This document shows positions 26,801 through 34,651 of a stretch of DNA of 64,000 bases, one piece after another. The stretch covers positions 62,001 to 126,000 of the forward strand of contig NZ_LRPB01000049.1 of assembly GCF_001592945.1 (NCBI RefSeq), given 5' to 3'. The stretch comes from Roseivirga seohaensis (GTDB lineage: Bacteria > Bacteroidota > Bacteroidia > Cytophagales > Cyclobacteriaceae). The position numbers were made by a program, and so were the translations under genes. Below the pieces are notes generated by a model, which searched no databases, was not told where the DNA came from, and worked only from the letters and a program-made list of their open reading frames with translations. Each line of letters starts with the position of its first letter. Position 1 is the stretch's first letter.

Positions 26801-26986
26801 GTACTTCCCATCTGGGCCAGTAGCTACCCCAGTAGTGGTGCCTTTAATAACTACTGAAACATTTGGGATTGGTATCTGGTCAGCGGCTCCTACCACTCGT
26901 CCAGATATTGTCCGCTCCTGTCCGTTCAGTGCTGTAGTAAGCAGCATCAGAACAAGGAACCGAAACAATTGCAATGGTCTCTTCAT
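23888..26986 (-). CDS. SusC/RagA-family TonB-linked outer-membrane transporter
   Basis: A 1032-residue receptor with a signal peptide (cleavage near LNGQ, about residue 22), an N-terminal carboxypeptidase-regulatory-like domain (about 25-105, ISGRVVGAADQIPIPNVSV), a plug (about 112-235, with NILRGKIPGVQI, PLYIVDGVFY and VQVLKGLAASSLYG) and a 22-stranded barrel ending in an aromatic-terminated strand (KFSVGLRVTF). It imports a ligand delivered by its SusD partner, powered by TonB-ExbBD. First gene of the operon. No anti-sigma or sigma gene lies next to it, so the usual trans-envelope regulation is not evident here. Confidence 0.95.
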   Translation of the reverse strand: MKRPLQLFRFLVLMLLTTALNGQERTISGRVVGAADQIPIPNVSVVIKGTTTGVATGPDGKYELSVPESGTTIVFRFIGYVTQEVVIGSQTVVDIQLTEEATNLGDVIVTAQGIAREKRALGFALSEVKSESIEQRPESNVQNILRGKIPGVQITSTGGMLGSRSDVVIRGVSSINGDNQPLYIVDGVFYEGNRIDDLDPNNIEDVQVLKGLAASSLYGQEGRNGVIIFTTKTASANQVEDLSITVSQQFYINQITGLPDFQNTYGQGSDNVPNVGFVGNWGGRFDDNFMVPHHLDQPRFAEAFPQFQGQEVLYQAYPNQIKDFFNNGSGGNTSLLGNARIGKTSMGFSVGYNSERGYIESNTSDRLNLSLSANTQLADKLNLQSTFTFTNNVLRYPPNDIFSRTLFLPRNLDLNGLPFENPIDGSSVWYRTDRDNPLWQQKNHMIGSDANRTFMKIGLTYDVTDFLKFGYRVGYDNYITESFQRENYGGVRYNAGLGFFNQSSFTRSNFDHNFLLNTTGLEINEDLTITSQAGFNMRSINTRSFGINSTEQVVFGFFRHDNFLSYAPAGNSKQRTNVLGLYAQTELSYRDYAFLTLSGRNDWGSQVEKENNSLFYPSASASFIMSDALPDMMPTFVDFLKFRLGYGSSAGFPGSYRTRAVLGSDPIRFVSDTDGNITANFVSSVQPNPNLKPERQKEIEFGIETTLFNGLLDIDMSYYNRISKDQIFSSNLPPSTGFTSTSINAGRIDTEGLELGVTVFPVRTGNLTYSITNNFTAYETTVKELPEELVEYSGNNTAIVGQPLGVFRSTYIVRDDEGNALINPANGNFIISSDVGLDQKVTGDPNPDFRYSMIHGVTYKGFNLTVQLEYTHGGDIASSYVSSIYERGVTTDTEDREGSFYLPGVYGDVTTGEPLRDESGNKIPNRYQLTMNDIYFTNSFTSYENSMFDASVFRIREINLNYALPNTWVNRIGLNSATITGNVQNVFWYAPHFPKGIKLDPEANTSGENGFGELGISDPAMRKFSVGLRVTF

Positions 26987-27499
26987 GTTGTTTTGTTTTT
27001 GTTTAAAATAGCTCTAAACCTAACCAATAGAATATTATGCAAAAATTCATTATTGGAATATAAGGGCTCATTTATGAAGCTTGTCACCAAATTATATGTG
27101 GATTAATTTGGATTTTAAGGGAGCTGTTTAAGTGTAGATAAATGGATAGGAAGGGAAGAGTGTTTCGAGGGATGGTTAAATTGATATTTTTAAAATTATA
27201 TCGAATATTGAAAAATGGAATTGAGATAAAATAATTAAGCTGGTTATTGAATTTAAGGGCTGTTTAAAGCAAAATTAATTTTGAAATTTGCTTTGATTTA
27301 TTCACTTGATGATTACCCTTATTGGTAAAGTGAAATTTTATTTTTTACAATAATGATGATTGGCAGAGACCTAATGTTAACGGTATTTCCGTTCGTGTAA
27401 ATATATAAACCGGAGTTAAACCTTTTAGCCTCTTTGTTGTCGGCATATTAAAACTTTATACCTAGAGGCTAAATACGAATAAGATTGTTTTGATCTTAC
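26987..27499. other. 513-bp AT-rich intergenic region with a perfect inverted repeat
   Basis: No plausible gene is visible. It is the upstream region of the susC operon and lies downstream of no plus-strand gene. It contains a perfect 10-bp inverted repeat, TTTAGCCTCT at 27424-27433 and AGAGGCTAAA at 27464-27473, separated by 30 bases. A clear consensus promoter for susC was not found, so a non-standard promoter or activator dependence is possible. Confidence 0.6.
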
Positions 27500-28186
27500 T
27501 TACTTCAGATTGTCTATATTAATGTTTATACCATTATAAAGTATGTGATCCTGAGCGACTAAGGCTCCTGAAGAAAGTTTTAGGTAGTTTTCCCAAGTAA
27601 ACTCCATTCCCCCAAGAGGTAAAATAGACACCCACATTTTTACAGATTTGGGTTTATTGTTTTCGTCTAGAATCCAGACATAGGAATCGCCTGGCGTTGA
27701 ACCGCCTGAGGTGTAGGTAACCTTTAAACCTTCCCTTCCATCTTTAAGAGTAACAAGGCTTCTTTCCGTTCCCGGGTCGAAGGCTTTGAAAGGGGCACAG
27801 AGCCAGAAACTATCGTTATTGAAGTAGCCAAATGCTTGTTTGATCAATTCTTCTTTTCCTTCTTCTCTTATTTTTTCTGGGCGAATGACTTCACCGGTTT
27901 GGTTAATTGTATTGAGTAAAACCTCATTCTCATCCCACTTTACGAGCACCGAGTTTTCGGTTCTATTCCATTCATAATGATGAATTCCCTTGAAAGTCCA
28001 TGAAACGTTAGCAGTACTATCCCAAGCAGATTTGTTAAGGGATTCCATCATTTCAAGAGCTAAGTTGTCGGCTTTTGACCCAGCAGTTCCTTCGGGTAAA
28101 CTTTCATTCTTAACCAAATAGAATACGAAAAGCCCTAGGATTAGGGTGAGGAAAATTACTGCAAGGATTCGGAATAGCTTTTTCAT
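27500..28186 (-). CDS. Membrane-anchored protein of unknown function, LolA-like fold suspected
   Basis: About 228 residues from the likely start at the MKKLFRIL codon (the longer frame begins two residues earlier at a non-ATG codon). An N-terminal hydrophobic anchor (about 5-25) is followed by a soluble, strand-rich domain outside the inner membrane. The order of blocks APFKAFDPGTERS, GREGLKVTYTSGG and SYVWILDENNKPKSVKMW resembles the pattern LPMKLKDKGT, KPVLALKVTYDKN and TWYFYFHPETYALVGYR in the protein at 57128-57868, suggesting distant kinship of the two. Substrate and partners unknown. It follows the PLP enzyme gene by about 78 bases on the same strand. Confidence 0.65.
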   Translation of the reverse strand: MKKLFRILAVIFLTLILGLFVFYLVKNESLPEGTAGSKADNLALEMMESLNKSAWDSTANVSWTFKGIHHYEWNRTENSVLVKWDENEVLLNTINQTGEVIRPEKIREEGKEELIKQAFGYFNNDSFWLCAPFKAFDPGTERSLVTLKDGREGLKVTYTSGGSTPGDSYVWILDENNKPKSVKMWVSILPLGGMEFTWENYLKLSSGALVAQDHILYNGININIDNLK

Positions 28187-28263
28187 ACCCAAAGTTAAAC
28201 GGGAAATTCATAACGGCTCAATTAAGAACTTCCTGTTTAACCAACTTGGTATGTGATGCTTCT

Positions 28264-29517
28264 TTATACGTTTTCTAAAGCCTGCTCAATATCCCAGATA
28301 ATATCGTCTTGATGTTCTACTCCAATAGAAAGGCGGATAAGCTGAGGGCTGATACCATATTTCTCTCTGTCTTCTGGAGAAACTCCTGCGTGTGTCATTG
28401 ATGCTGGGTGTTCTGCAAGTGATTCTGTACTGCCAAGGCTCACGGCAAGCTTCATTAGTTTTAAGCTATTCAAGAATTTAAAAGCTCCTTTTTCCGTTTT
28501 GTCGGCTTTTATTTCAAAAGAAACCATGGCGCCTGTACCTTCACACTGCTGGTCGAAAATACGTTGTTGGTTTTCGTCTTTGATATTTCCTAAATAGAAA
28601 ACTTCGCCCACTTTTGGGTGGTTGATTAAGAATTCAGCAACGTTCTGAGCATTTTTTTCCTGAACATTCATTCGTGCTTTTAGGGTTTCTAAGCTGCGCA
28701 TTAGTAACCAACCCGTCCAAGGCCCTGCCATATTGCCTAAGAAGGTACGCATGCCTTTTACACGGGTCATTAATTCTTTTGAACCCAAACAAGCGCCTGC
28801 TATTACATCGCTATGGCCACCAATATATTTTGTGGCAGAATAAAGCACCAAGTCGGCACCGTGCTTTAATGGGTGCTGCCAAAGTGGTCCCATATAAGTA
28901 TTGTCAACCGCTACTAAGGTTTGGCGTTCTTCTGTACTATAGCGATTGGCCAATCGCTTGCACATCACCATGTCTATCAGTTGATTAGTAGGGTTGGCAG
29001 GTGTTTCTATGTAAATCATATTTACCTTATTGCCAAAGCCACTTTTTTCAACTCTATCGATAATGTCCTGCTCAGCATCTTTGGCATCGAAAGAGATAAC
29101 TTTAATACCAAATCGGGTAATGATTTGCTCAATAAAATGACTAGTTCCACCATACACGGGTTGGCTATAAAGTAGCACATCACCTGGGCTTAAAAACTCC
29201 ATTAACACTGTTGTAATGGCCGACATTCCGCTTTCAAATACAGCGCAGTCTTCGGCTTTGTCCCAAAGTGTTAAGCGGTTTTCAAGAATTTCAAGGTCTG
29301 GATTATTGAGTCTGCTATAGATCAAACCTAGCTCTTCGGTTTCGCCCTTTTCACGCAAACCGTAGGCTACTTCAAAAAAAGCTTTACCTTCTTCTGCGGT
29401 TTTAAAAACGAAGGTACTGGTCTGAAAAATTGGGCATTTTAATGATCCTTCGGAAAGCTCAGGCTTGTAGCCGTAAGACATCATTAAACTCTCTGGGTGA
29501 AGCTGTGGTTTGTTCAT
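28264..29517 (-). CDS. Cystathionine gamma-synthase/methionine gamma-lyase family PLP enzyme
   Basis: A 417-residue enzyme of the Cys/Met metabolism PLP family. Visible signatures: IYSRLNNPDLEILE (tyrosine/arginine contacting the phosphate of the neighbouring subunit), ESGMSAI, the ETPANPTNQ substrate region, VAVDNTYMGP with the pyridine aspartate, and the Schiff-base lysine K230 in YSATKYIGGHSD. These enzymes act on sulfur amino acids by gamma-elimination or replacement; which of synthase, lyase or homocysteine/cysteine lyase this is cannot be settled from sequence alone. It is divergent from an Lrp/AsnC regulator gene across a 148-base gap, a layout typical of a regulator controlling an adjacent amino acid enzyme. 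Confidence 0.9.
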   Translation of the reverse strand: MNKPQLHPESLMMSYGYKPELSEGSLKCPIFQTSTFVFKTAEEGKAFFEVAYGLREKGETEELGLIYSRLNNPDLEILENRLTLWDKAEDCAVFESGMSAITTVLMEFLSPGDVLLYSQPVYGGTSHFIEQIITRFGIKVISFDAKDAEQDIIDRVEKSGFGNKVNMIYIETPANPTNQLIDMVMCKRLANRYSTEERQTLVAVDNTYMGPLWQHPLKHGADLVLYSATKYIGGHSDVIAGACLGSKELMTRVKGMRTFLGNMAGPWTGWLLMRSLETLKARMNVQEKNAQNVAEFLINHPKVGEVFYLGNIKDENQQRIFDQQCEGTGAMVSFEIKADKTEKGAFKFLNSLKLMKLAVSLGSTESLAEHPASMTHAGVSPEDREKYGISPQLIRLSIGVEHQDDIIWDIEQALENV

Positions 29518-29606
29518 GCTGTTTTTTTTACAAAAATAGCATGAAAGCAGTCTGTTCTTTAATAGCTTGTATAATCAGAAAATATATCTACAAATTCTTT
29601 TTTGTT

Positions 29607-29619
29607 AGAATTTAATTCT
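29607..29619. promoter_or_regulatory. Perfect palindrome in the divergent promoter region, candidate Lrp operator
   Basis: AGAATTTAATTCT is a 13-base perfect palindrome centred on a T, midway between the PLP enzyme gene and the Lrp/AsnC gene. Lrp-family operators are AT-rich and dyad-symmetric. A possible minus-strand -7 box (TATTTTTG) lies at 29531-29538. Binding is inferred only. Confidence 0.45.
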
Positions 29620-29665
29620 GAATATTAACTCATGACAACTAGTATTTAGAAAAATTTGCTACACA

Positions 29666-30130
29666 ATGGTTGATAAGATTGACAAACAGATTCTGCGCCT
29701 ATTGCAATTGGACGCCAAAAAGACAACTAAGGAAATTGCTGCAGACTTAGGCTTAACCACAACGCCAGTGCATGAACGAATTAAGAAGCTTGAAAGAGAA
29801 GGCTATATTCAGCAGTATTCTATTCGAATTGATAGAAAAAAAGTGGGGTTGATGATGATGGCTTTCTGTAGCGTTTCATTAAAAAATCATGAGCGTGCTT
29901 TTATAGAAAAGTTTGAGCAGGATATTCAGTTGTTGGATGAGGTAATTGACTGTTACCACATTGGTGGTATGTTCGATTATTTGTTAAAGGTTTTAGTGCC
30001 TGATATGGATGCTTACCAACACTTTATTTCTAAGAAATTGGCAGATTTAGATAATATAGGTAACGTACAAAGCTCTTTTGTAATGTCTGAAATTAAGCAT
30101 TCAGCTCAAATTCCAGATCAGTTTCTTTAG
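29666..30130 (+). CDS. Lrp/AsnC-family transcriptional regulator
   Basis: A 154-residue regulator. Residues about 4-62 form the winged helix-turn-helix (IDKQILRLLQLDAKKTTKEI, then TTPVHERIKKLEREGYI); residues about 70-145 form the RAM ligand-sensing domain (VIDCYHIGGMFDYLLKVLV). The family forms octamers and senses amino acids. Divergence from the cystathionine gamma-synthase-family gene suggests that gene is its target, with a sulfur or branched amino acid as effector (inference). Confidence 0.93.
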   Translation: MVDKIDKQILRLLQLDAKKTTKEIAADLGLTTTPVHERIKKLEREGYIQQYSIRIDRKKVGLMMMAFCSVSLKNHERAFIEKFEQDIQLLDEVIDCYHIGGMFDYLLKVLVPDMDAYQHFISKKLADLDNIGNVQSSFVMSEIKHSAQIPDQFL

Positions 30131-30131
30131 G

Positions 30132-30554
30132 TTAGAAAGTTCTTTTTCCAAAAAACTTCTGATCGAGCGAGTACTTTCCTGGGCCAGTAATGAATAAAAA
30201 GAAAAAGGTTAACAGGTACATTGCTGCTTTTTCTTGAGTGCCGAAAGGGTCGGAAATATGAACAACAAAGAGCGCAACAGCCATTGTAACCATTAGAGGT
30301 ACAAGCGCAAAACGACTGAATAGGCCAACTATTAATAGAATAGAGCAAAGAAATTCGGCCAGTACAGCTAAGATAAGCGAAACTTCTACCCCCAAACCTA
30401 TAGGGTCGCCAAACAGGAAGTTACCTGCAATGAGATTTGAAAACTTTGGGTAGCCATGGGTAAGCATCATAAGGCCTACGCCAGCCCTTAAAAGTAATAA
30501 ACCAAAACTTGTAGATGAACTGTGATTTCCAGGGTTGAGTAGTTTTTTGAACAT
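30132..30554 (-). CDS. DoxX-family membrane protein
   Basis: A 140-residue protein with four predicted membrane spans. LLLLRAGVGLMMLTHGYPKF at the start and the later FLLIVGLFSRFALVP-like span are typical of DoxX/DoxD-family proteins, which are small membrane proteins of poorly known function, sometimes tied to redox or sulfur metabolism. It converges with the Lrp gene (one base between stops) and follows the TPR lipoprotein. A second, shorter DoxX-like protein is at 46441-46818. Confidence 0.85.
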   Translation of the reverse strand: MFKKLLNPGNHSSSTSFGLLLLRAGVGLMMLTHGYPKFSNLIAGNFLFGDPIGLGVEVSLILAVLAEFLCSILLIVGLFSRFALVPLMVTMAVALFVVHISDPFGTQEKAAMYLLTFFFLFITGPGKYSLDQKFFGKRTF

Positions 30555-30560
30555 GGCAAT

Positions 30561-30590
30561 AGTTTATTTCTCTAAGGTGAAAAATAAACT
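30561..30590. repeat. Inverted repeat between the TPR lipoprotein stop and doxX
   Basis: AGTTTATTT at 30561-30569 and AAATAAACT at 30582-30590 form a 9-bp perfect stem with a 12-base loop that reaches into the stop codon region of the TPR gene. No T-run follows on the minus strand, so it may stabilise the transcript end or limit read-through rather than act as a standard terminator. Confidence 0.5.
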
Positions 30591-31404
30591 AGTTTTTGCA
30601 AAATTCTTTTATGTATTCGGCAGCAAGTTCATCGCCTAGTCTTTCTGCTTTTTTAAAGTCTGAACATGCGTCAGACAGGTTGTATTTAGGTGAGTTTTGC
30701 TTGGCCATTCCTCTTCTTGTAATGGCATCTGCATATTCTGGGTCAAGCTCTAAAGCTTTGTTATAGTTTTCAATGGCACCGTCCCAATATTCACTCATAA
30801 AAAACACTACACCTTTATTAAAATAGGCTACAGGTAAGTTCGGGTTGATTTTGATGGCCCTGTCAAAGTCGTTTACGGCTAGTGGAATTGCCCTGCCTCT
30901 TGCATATGCTGCCCCTCTATTTACGAGGGCCTGAACATTGTTTGGATTGGCCCTGATTACTTTGTCTAAATCGTCTACCGCTTTGTTGTTTTCAAAGAGT
31001 TTTACATAAGCATTGCCTCTTAATTCTAGGGCTTCCATATTATTCTCATCTCCCGCCAAAAGAGCGTTCATGTCTACTAATACTCCCTTATAATTTTGAA
31101 GCTCAAATGAACATTTTGCACGTGCAATCATAGCCTTTCGGATGTTTTGCTTGGCTTTAATTAATAGAGTAAAATCGTTATAAGCACCTTCATAATCTTC
31201 AATCTCCATGCGAGAAAGGCCTCGGTTAAAAATGGCAAAGTGATTGTCGGGCTCATATTTTATGACACTAGAATATTTTGCTTCTGCAGCCTCATATTTT
31301 GCTTCCGAAAAAAGCATATCGGCTTCTTCTTGTGTGGCTTCCATACTACAAGCGCTTAGCGCAAAAAATGCTATTAGGCAGAAAAAAGTTTTCAGGGAAT
31401 TCAT
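30589..31404 (-). CDS. TPR-repeat outer-membrane lipoprotein
   Basis: A 271-residue protein with a lipoprotein signal peptide (lipobox ALSAC, C19) and about six tetratricopeptide repeats, for example AKYSSVIKYEPDNHFAIFNR, AVDDLDKVIRANPNNVQALV, AVNDFDRAIKINPNLPVAYF and AIENYNKALELDPEYADAIT. TPR arrays act as protein-binding scaffolds, here in the periplasm or at the outer membrane. The partner is unknown. A perfect 10-bp palindrome sits 7 bases before the start codon. Confidence 0.88.
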   Translation of the reverse strand: MNSLKTFFCLIAFFALSACSMEATQEEADMLFSEAKYEAAEAKYSSVIKYEPDNHFAIFNRGLSRMEIEDYEGAYNDFTLLIKAKQNIRKAMIARAKCSFELQNYKGVLVDMNALLAGDENNMEALELRGNAYVKLFENNKAVDDLDKVIRANPNNVQALVNRGAAYARGRAIPLAVNDFDRAIKINPNLPVAYFNKGVVFFMSEYWDGAIENYNKALELDPEYADAITRRGMAKQNSPKYNLSDACSDFKKAERLGDELAAEYIKEFCKN

Positions 31405-31411
31405 GCCTCTA

Positions 31412-31435
31412 ATTAAACTAATATTTTAGTTTAAT
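31412..31435. promoter_or_regulatory. Perfect palindrome just upstream of the TPR lipoprotein start
   Basis: ATTAAACTAA / TTAGTTTAAT with a TATT loop, a 10-bp perfect stem ending 7 bases from the ATG at 31404. Position fits either a repressor operator or an mRNA hairpin near the ribosome-binding region. Confidence 0.45.
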
Positions 31436-31481
31436 CAATGAATTTTTTACGGAAACATTAGGCTTAACCTTGTTGTGGGGG

Positions 31482-33554
31482 CTAATAACTGCCGTTGTAT
31501 TTTCGAATGAACCATTCTGTTGAGACCAAAAGCAAGAAAAGAAGCAGCAACCAAGGGTTATTAATAATGGATTGCAGCTTTTCATCTGAACGTGTAATGG
31601 GTTTTGCAGAAAGATTTTTAAAGTAGTTTGAGGCTTCGTTAATTCTTTCTTGAGGAATAAATTCGCCCCCTGAATTGTTAGCTATATTTTTTAATAATTG
31701 ATGGTTGGCCGTCAGGTTAATGTTCTCCAAATCTAATTTTTGAACTGAAAAAGTGCCTTGCGCAACCTCTCGTTTTCCGTTCACTGTTGCCGAAGCTTCA
31801 AAACTATAAACACCAGGATTTAGCCCCGTCACTTTATAATTGCTGCCTGCGTTATTTACATAATTGAGTTCCTGTTTAGCTCCTTGTTCATCAGTGATGG
31901 TCAGGTCAATGTTACGGTCATAAACTTTCTCGTAGAGCTCGTTATATACTTCAGTATTGAACTCAATGGCCTCGCTATCATAATATTGATTTCGTTCGGT
32001 GTTTACTCTGAAGTTGCGTTTGTCATCTTTCGTGGCTAAGTATTGAATCAACTTGCCCATTAGGTTATTGAACATTTTTTGGTCATTGTTCAGGGCATAT
32101 TCCTGGAGTGACCATTTCCAAAAGTCAGAACCAGAGAATACCGCGGACTTTAACTCATCACCATTATAGATACTCAATAATGGGCGTTGGGTAGGTACAG
32201 AACCTATTCGCTGATAAAGTAAAATATCTGCCTGTGTTTTAAACATAAACTGGCCATAAGGAACGGAAATAGGAGGGTATTCCGCAAGTCGTTGGGTCAA
32301 TACTTCATCAATTTTGAAAAGCTCAAAATTCGGGTTGAAATGAGGTCCCGCATTGTCCGATTGTCCTGCATTGTTATAAGACAGCACTGGGTTTTTTTCG
32401 TTGATGGCACTCAAAGAACTTGTTCCTGTAATGTAAAAGCTGTTCGTAGTTTTAAGCGCATTGTCTAACCAAACTGGTAAACTTTCTATGGCAGGTAGCT
32501 GATGTAAAACAATCAGGTCGAAAGGGCCCTCTGGGGTTTCTGAAGTTATTCCATCAATGTAAACTTGCACCTCGGTTCCCTCATTTTGATCGATTACATT
32601 TCTTAAAGCTTTAATGTCTGGGTGAGGCGCACGGGCAGCAATCAATATTTTTTGCTTACTATCAACTATTTCTAGAAAAGCCTGCTGGGTATTGTTTAAG
32701 GTTGAATTTTCTCCCTCTAAAGGAAGAATCTGTACTTGATAAGTTTCAATGCCTTTGGTTTCTGCGTTCAGAATAAACTCAAGTGAATTTATTTGTTCAT
32801 CTCCTTTTGGGCTGAAAGATTTTTCTTCAATCACCTTTCCCTTTTTCAACACTTGAACCTTCACACTTTCATTCACGAAGCCATTATTAAACACTTCAAC
32901 CACAAGTGGAAAGCGGTTACCTTCGTAAACAATCTTGTTATAATTAAGGCTCTTAATACTCAAATCTTTAGCTGGAATAGTGTCTCCCAAACCGATTGCG
33001 ACTACGGGGAAATTTAGTTGTGTAAACTGAGGTGAAATGCCGTAATTATGAATGCCATCGCTGGCTAAAACAACACCCGCTAAATTTTGCTGCTCGTAGT
33101 CACTAGATATTCCCTTAAGTAAGGATTCAAGATTAGTAGCATTTTGGTCATAATTAACCTCATCAACACTGGCTACATAATCTTGTAAGCTTTTAACTTT
33201 TACTTCATAACCTGCATCAATAATTTCCTTTGAAGCTTCTGCAAGTTGCGTTTTCAACGACTCAAATTCGCTCTCTTCATAAGTGGCAGGCACAGAAGCT
33301 GAATTATCTACCGCAATTACAACCACAGGCTTTTCTTCAAAAAAAGTCACCTGATTGAGCAGTGGGCCCATGAGTAAAAAACAAAGCAGAGTAACGAGTA
33401 CAAAACGTAGCCCAGCCAAGGCGCGGTTCGTATTTTTAGACCAAGGCGTTTTTTTAGAATAAAGTAGAAACGCATAGAGTGCCCCAGCCAATAAACAGAA
33501 AAGAATAAACCACGAAGGGACGTCTGTTTTAAGAAGAAGGCTAGCGAATATCAA
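31482..33554 (-). CDS. VWA-domain-like membrane protein
   Basis: A 690-residue protein. Two N-terminal spans (about 15-31 and 47-66) lead to an extracytoplasmic region that opens with VVVIAVDNSASVP, a MIDAS-type DxSxS motif of von Willebrand A domains, followed later by VVLASDGIHNYG; these support metal-dependent ligand binding. The middle (about 300-480) resembles the class I glutamine-amidotransferase-like domain seen in such proteins, and a beta-rich domain follows (about 510-640). A C-terminal span (WLLLLFLLLVSTEWFI) ends the chain. Related to BatA-type and large membrane VWA proteins of Bacteroidota, but no MoxR ATPase or other Bat genes are adjacent, so it is a stand-alone copy of unknown role. 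Confidence 0.8.
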   Translation of the reverse strand: MIFASLLLKTDVPSWFILFCLLAGALYAFLLYSKKTPWSKNTNRALAGLRFVLVTLLCFLLMGPLLNQVTFFEEKPVVVIAVDNSASVPATYEESEFESLKTQLAEASKEIIDAGYEVKVKSLQDYVASVDEVNYDQNATNLESLLKGISSDYEQQNLAGVVLASDGIHNYGISPQFTQLNFPVVAIGLGDTIPAKDLSIKSLNYNKIVYEGNRFPLVVEVFNNGFVNESVKVQVLKKGKVIEEKSFSPKGDEQINSLEFILNAETKGIETYQVQILPLEGENSTLNNTQQAFLEIVDSKQKILIAARAPHPDIKALRNVIDQNEGTEVQVYIDGITSETPEGPFDLIVLHQLPAIESLPVWLDNALKTTNSFYITGTSSLSAINEKNPVLSYNNAGQSDNAGPHFNPNFELFKIDEVLTQRLAEYPPISVPYGQFMFKTQADILLYQRIGSVPTQRPLLSIYNGDELKSAVFSGSDFWKWSLQEYALNNDQKMFNNLMGKLIQYLATKDDKRNFRVNTERNQYYDSEAIEFNTEVYNELYEKVYDRNIDLTITDEQGAKQELNYVNNAGSNYKVTGLNPGVYSFEASATVNGKREVAQGTFSVQKLDLENINLTANHQLLKNIANNSGGEFIPQERINEASNYFKNLSAKPITRSDEKLQSIINNPWLLLLFLLLVSTEWFIRKYNGSY

Positions 33555-33637
33555 TTGACAAAAGCGATTATGGGGTGGAATCTAACTTGGATTTACAATA
33601 ATGCATTTAAGTTAGGTAAGATACGAGAAGGTAATTA

Positions 33638-33724
33638 AATAGTTAGCGCCTTTATTTCAACGTGCAAAATCCTGTTTTAAGGGAAAGTAAGGACACGTTT
33701 TATACCATAAAAGCGCTAACTATT
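33638..33724. repeat. Nested inverted repeat, possible structured RNA or miniature element
   Basis: Outer arms AATAGTTAGCGC (33638-33649) and GCGCTAACTATT (33713-33724) are a perfect 12-bp match, extended inward by CTTTAT/ATAAAA with one mismatch. Inside lies a second pair, AACGTG (33659-33664) and CACGTT (33694-33699). It occupies the gap between the fabG stop and the VWA gene start on the minus strand. No T-run makes it a standard terminator. Confidence 0.65.
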
Positions 33725-33738
33725 AGCAGTGTTTAAAA

Positions 33739-34485
33739 TCAGGTAAGCATTCCGCCATCTACCTGAAGCGTTTGGCCAGTAATATAAGCCGACATATCTG
33801 AAGCCAAGAATAAACAAACATTAGCTACATCTTCTGGAGAACCACCTCTTTTCAATGGAATAGCATCTCTCCAGCCCTGCACGGTTTTTTCGTCTAAGGC
33901 GTCTGTCATTTCGGTTTCAATAAAACCAGGAGCAACCGCGTTTGAACGGATTCCTCTTGAGCCTAATTCCAAAGCCACTGACTTAGTGAAACCAATGATT
34001 CCGGCTTTAGAGGCTGCATAATTGGCTTGGCCAGCATTTCCTTTTAAACCCACTACAGAAGTAATGTTGATGATAGAACCTGCTCTTTGTTTCATCATGG
34101 TTCTGGTAGCAGCTTTCACGGTATTGAAGCAAGATTTGAGGTTAACGTTGATTACTTCGTCCCACATTTCTTCCGACATTCTCATTAAAAGATTGTCGCG
34201 GGTAATGCCTGCGTTGTTTACCAAAATATCTAGACTTCCGAATTCAGTCACTACAGCGTTCACCAATTCTTCGGCAGCAGCAAATTCAGCTGCATTCGAT
34301 CTAAACCCTTTGGCTTTAATGCCAAAAGCAGCAAGCTCTTTTTCCAAAGCTTCACCTTTTTCAACACTCGATAAATAAGTGAAAGCTACATTGGCCCCTT
34401 CTTGGGCCATTTTGGTGGCAATTGCTCTACCAATTCCTTTCGATGCACCCGTAACTAGTGCAGTTTTTCCTGTTAATAAACCCAT
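33739..34485 (-). CDS. fabG: 3-oxoacyl-[acyl-carrier-protein] reductase
   Basis: A 248-residue short-chain dehydrogenase from the ATG at 34485; the longer frame adds five residues from a TTG and is less likely. The NADP-binding TGASKGIGRAIA, the NNAG motif (LVNNAGITRDNLLMRM), the active-site serine in NITSVVG and the YAASKAG tyrosine/lysine pair are all present, as is ETEMTDAL. It reduces 3-oxoacyl-ACP in fatty acid elongation in the cytoplasm. The FabG-specific ITRDNLLMRM block makes this call firmer than for a generic SDR. It stands alone, not in a fab cluster. Confidence 0.93.
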   Translation of the reverse strand: MGLLTGKTALVTGASKGIGRAIATKMAQEGANVAFTYLSSVEKGEALEKELAAFGIKAKGFRSNAAEFAAAEELVNAVVTEFGSLDILVNNAGITRDNLLMRMSEEMWDEVINVNLKSCFNTVKAATRTMMKQRAGSIINITSVVGLKGNAGQANYAASKAGIIGFTKSVALELGSRGIRSNAVAPGFIETEMTDALDEKTVQGWRDAIPLKRGGSPEDVANVCLFLASDMSAYITGQTLQVDGGMLT

Positions 34486-34613
34486 ATTTCTTTTTAACAA
34501 TTAAATCTGCTTGCGGTTAACTCGACAAGCGTCTTTGGTTTTTAATCCTGTTCAAAGAAAACGAAAAGGATTAATACCTCCAATTCGACTATTTTATTTG
34601 CGAACATTTGGCT

Positions 34614-34621
34614 TAACTTTG
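34614..34621 (+). promoter_or_regulatory. Candidate -7 box of the lpdA promoter
   Basis: TAACTTTG matches TAnnTTTG 30 bases before the lpdA ATG. The nearest TTTG upstream (34597-34600) is only 13 bases away, so the -33 box is not convincing. Confidence 0.5.
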
Positions 34622-34651
34622 CCGCATTGAACAGAAAAAACCTCATAAAAT

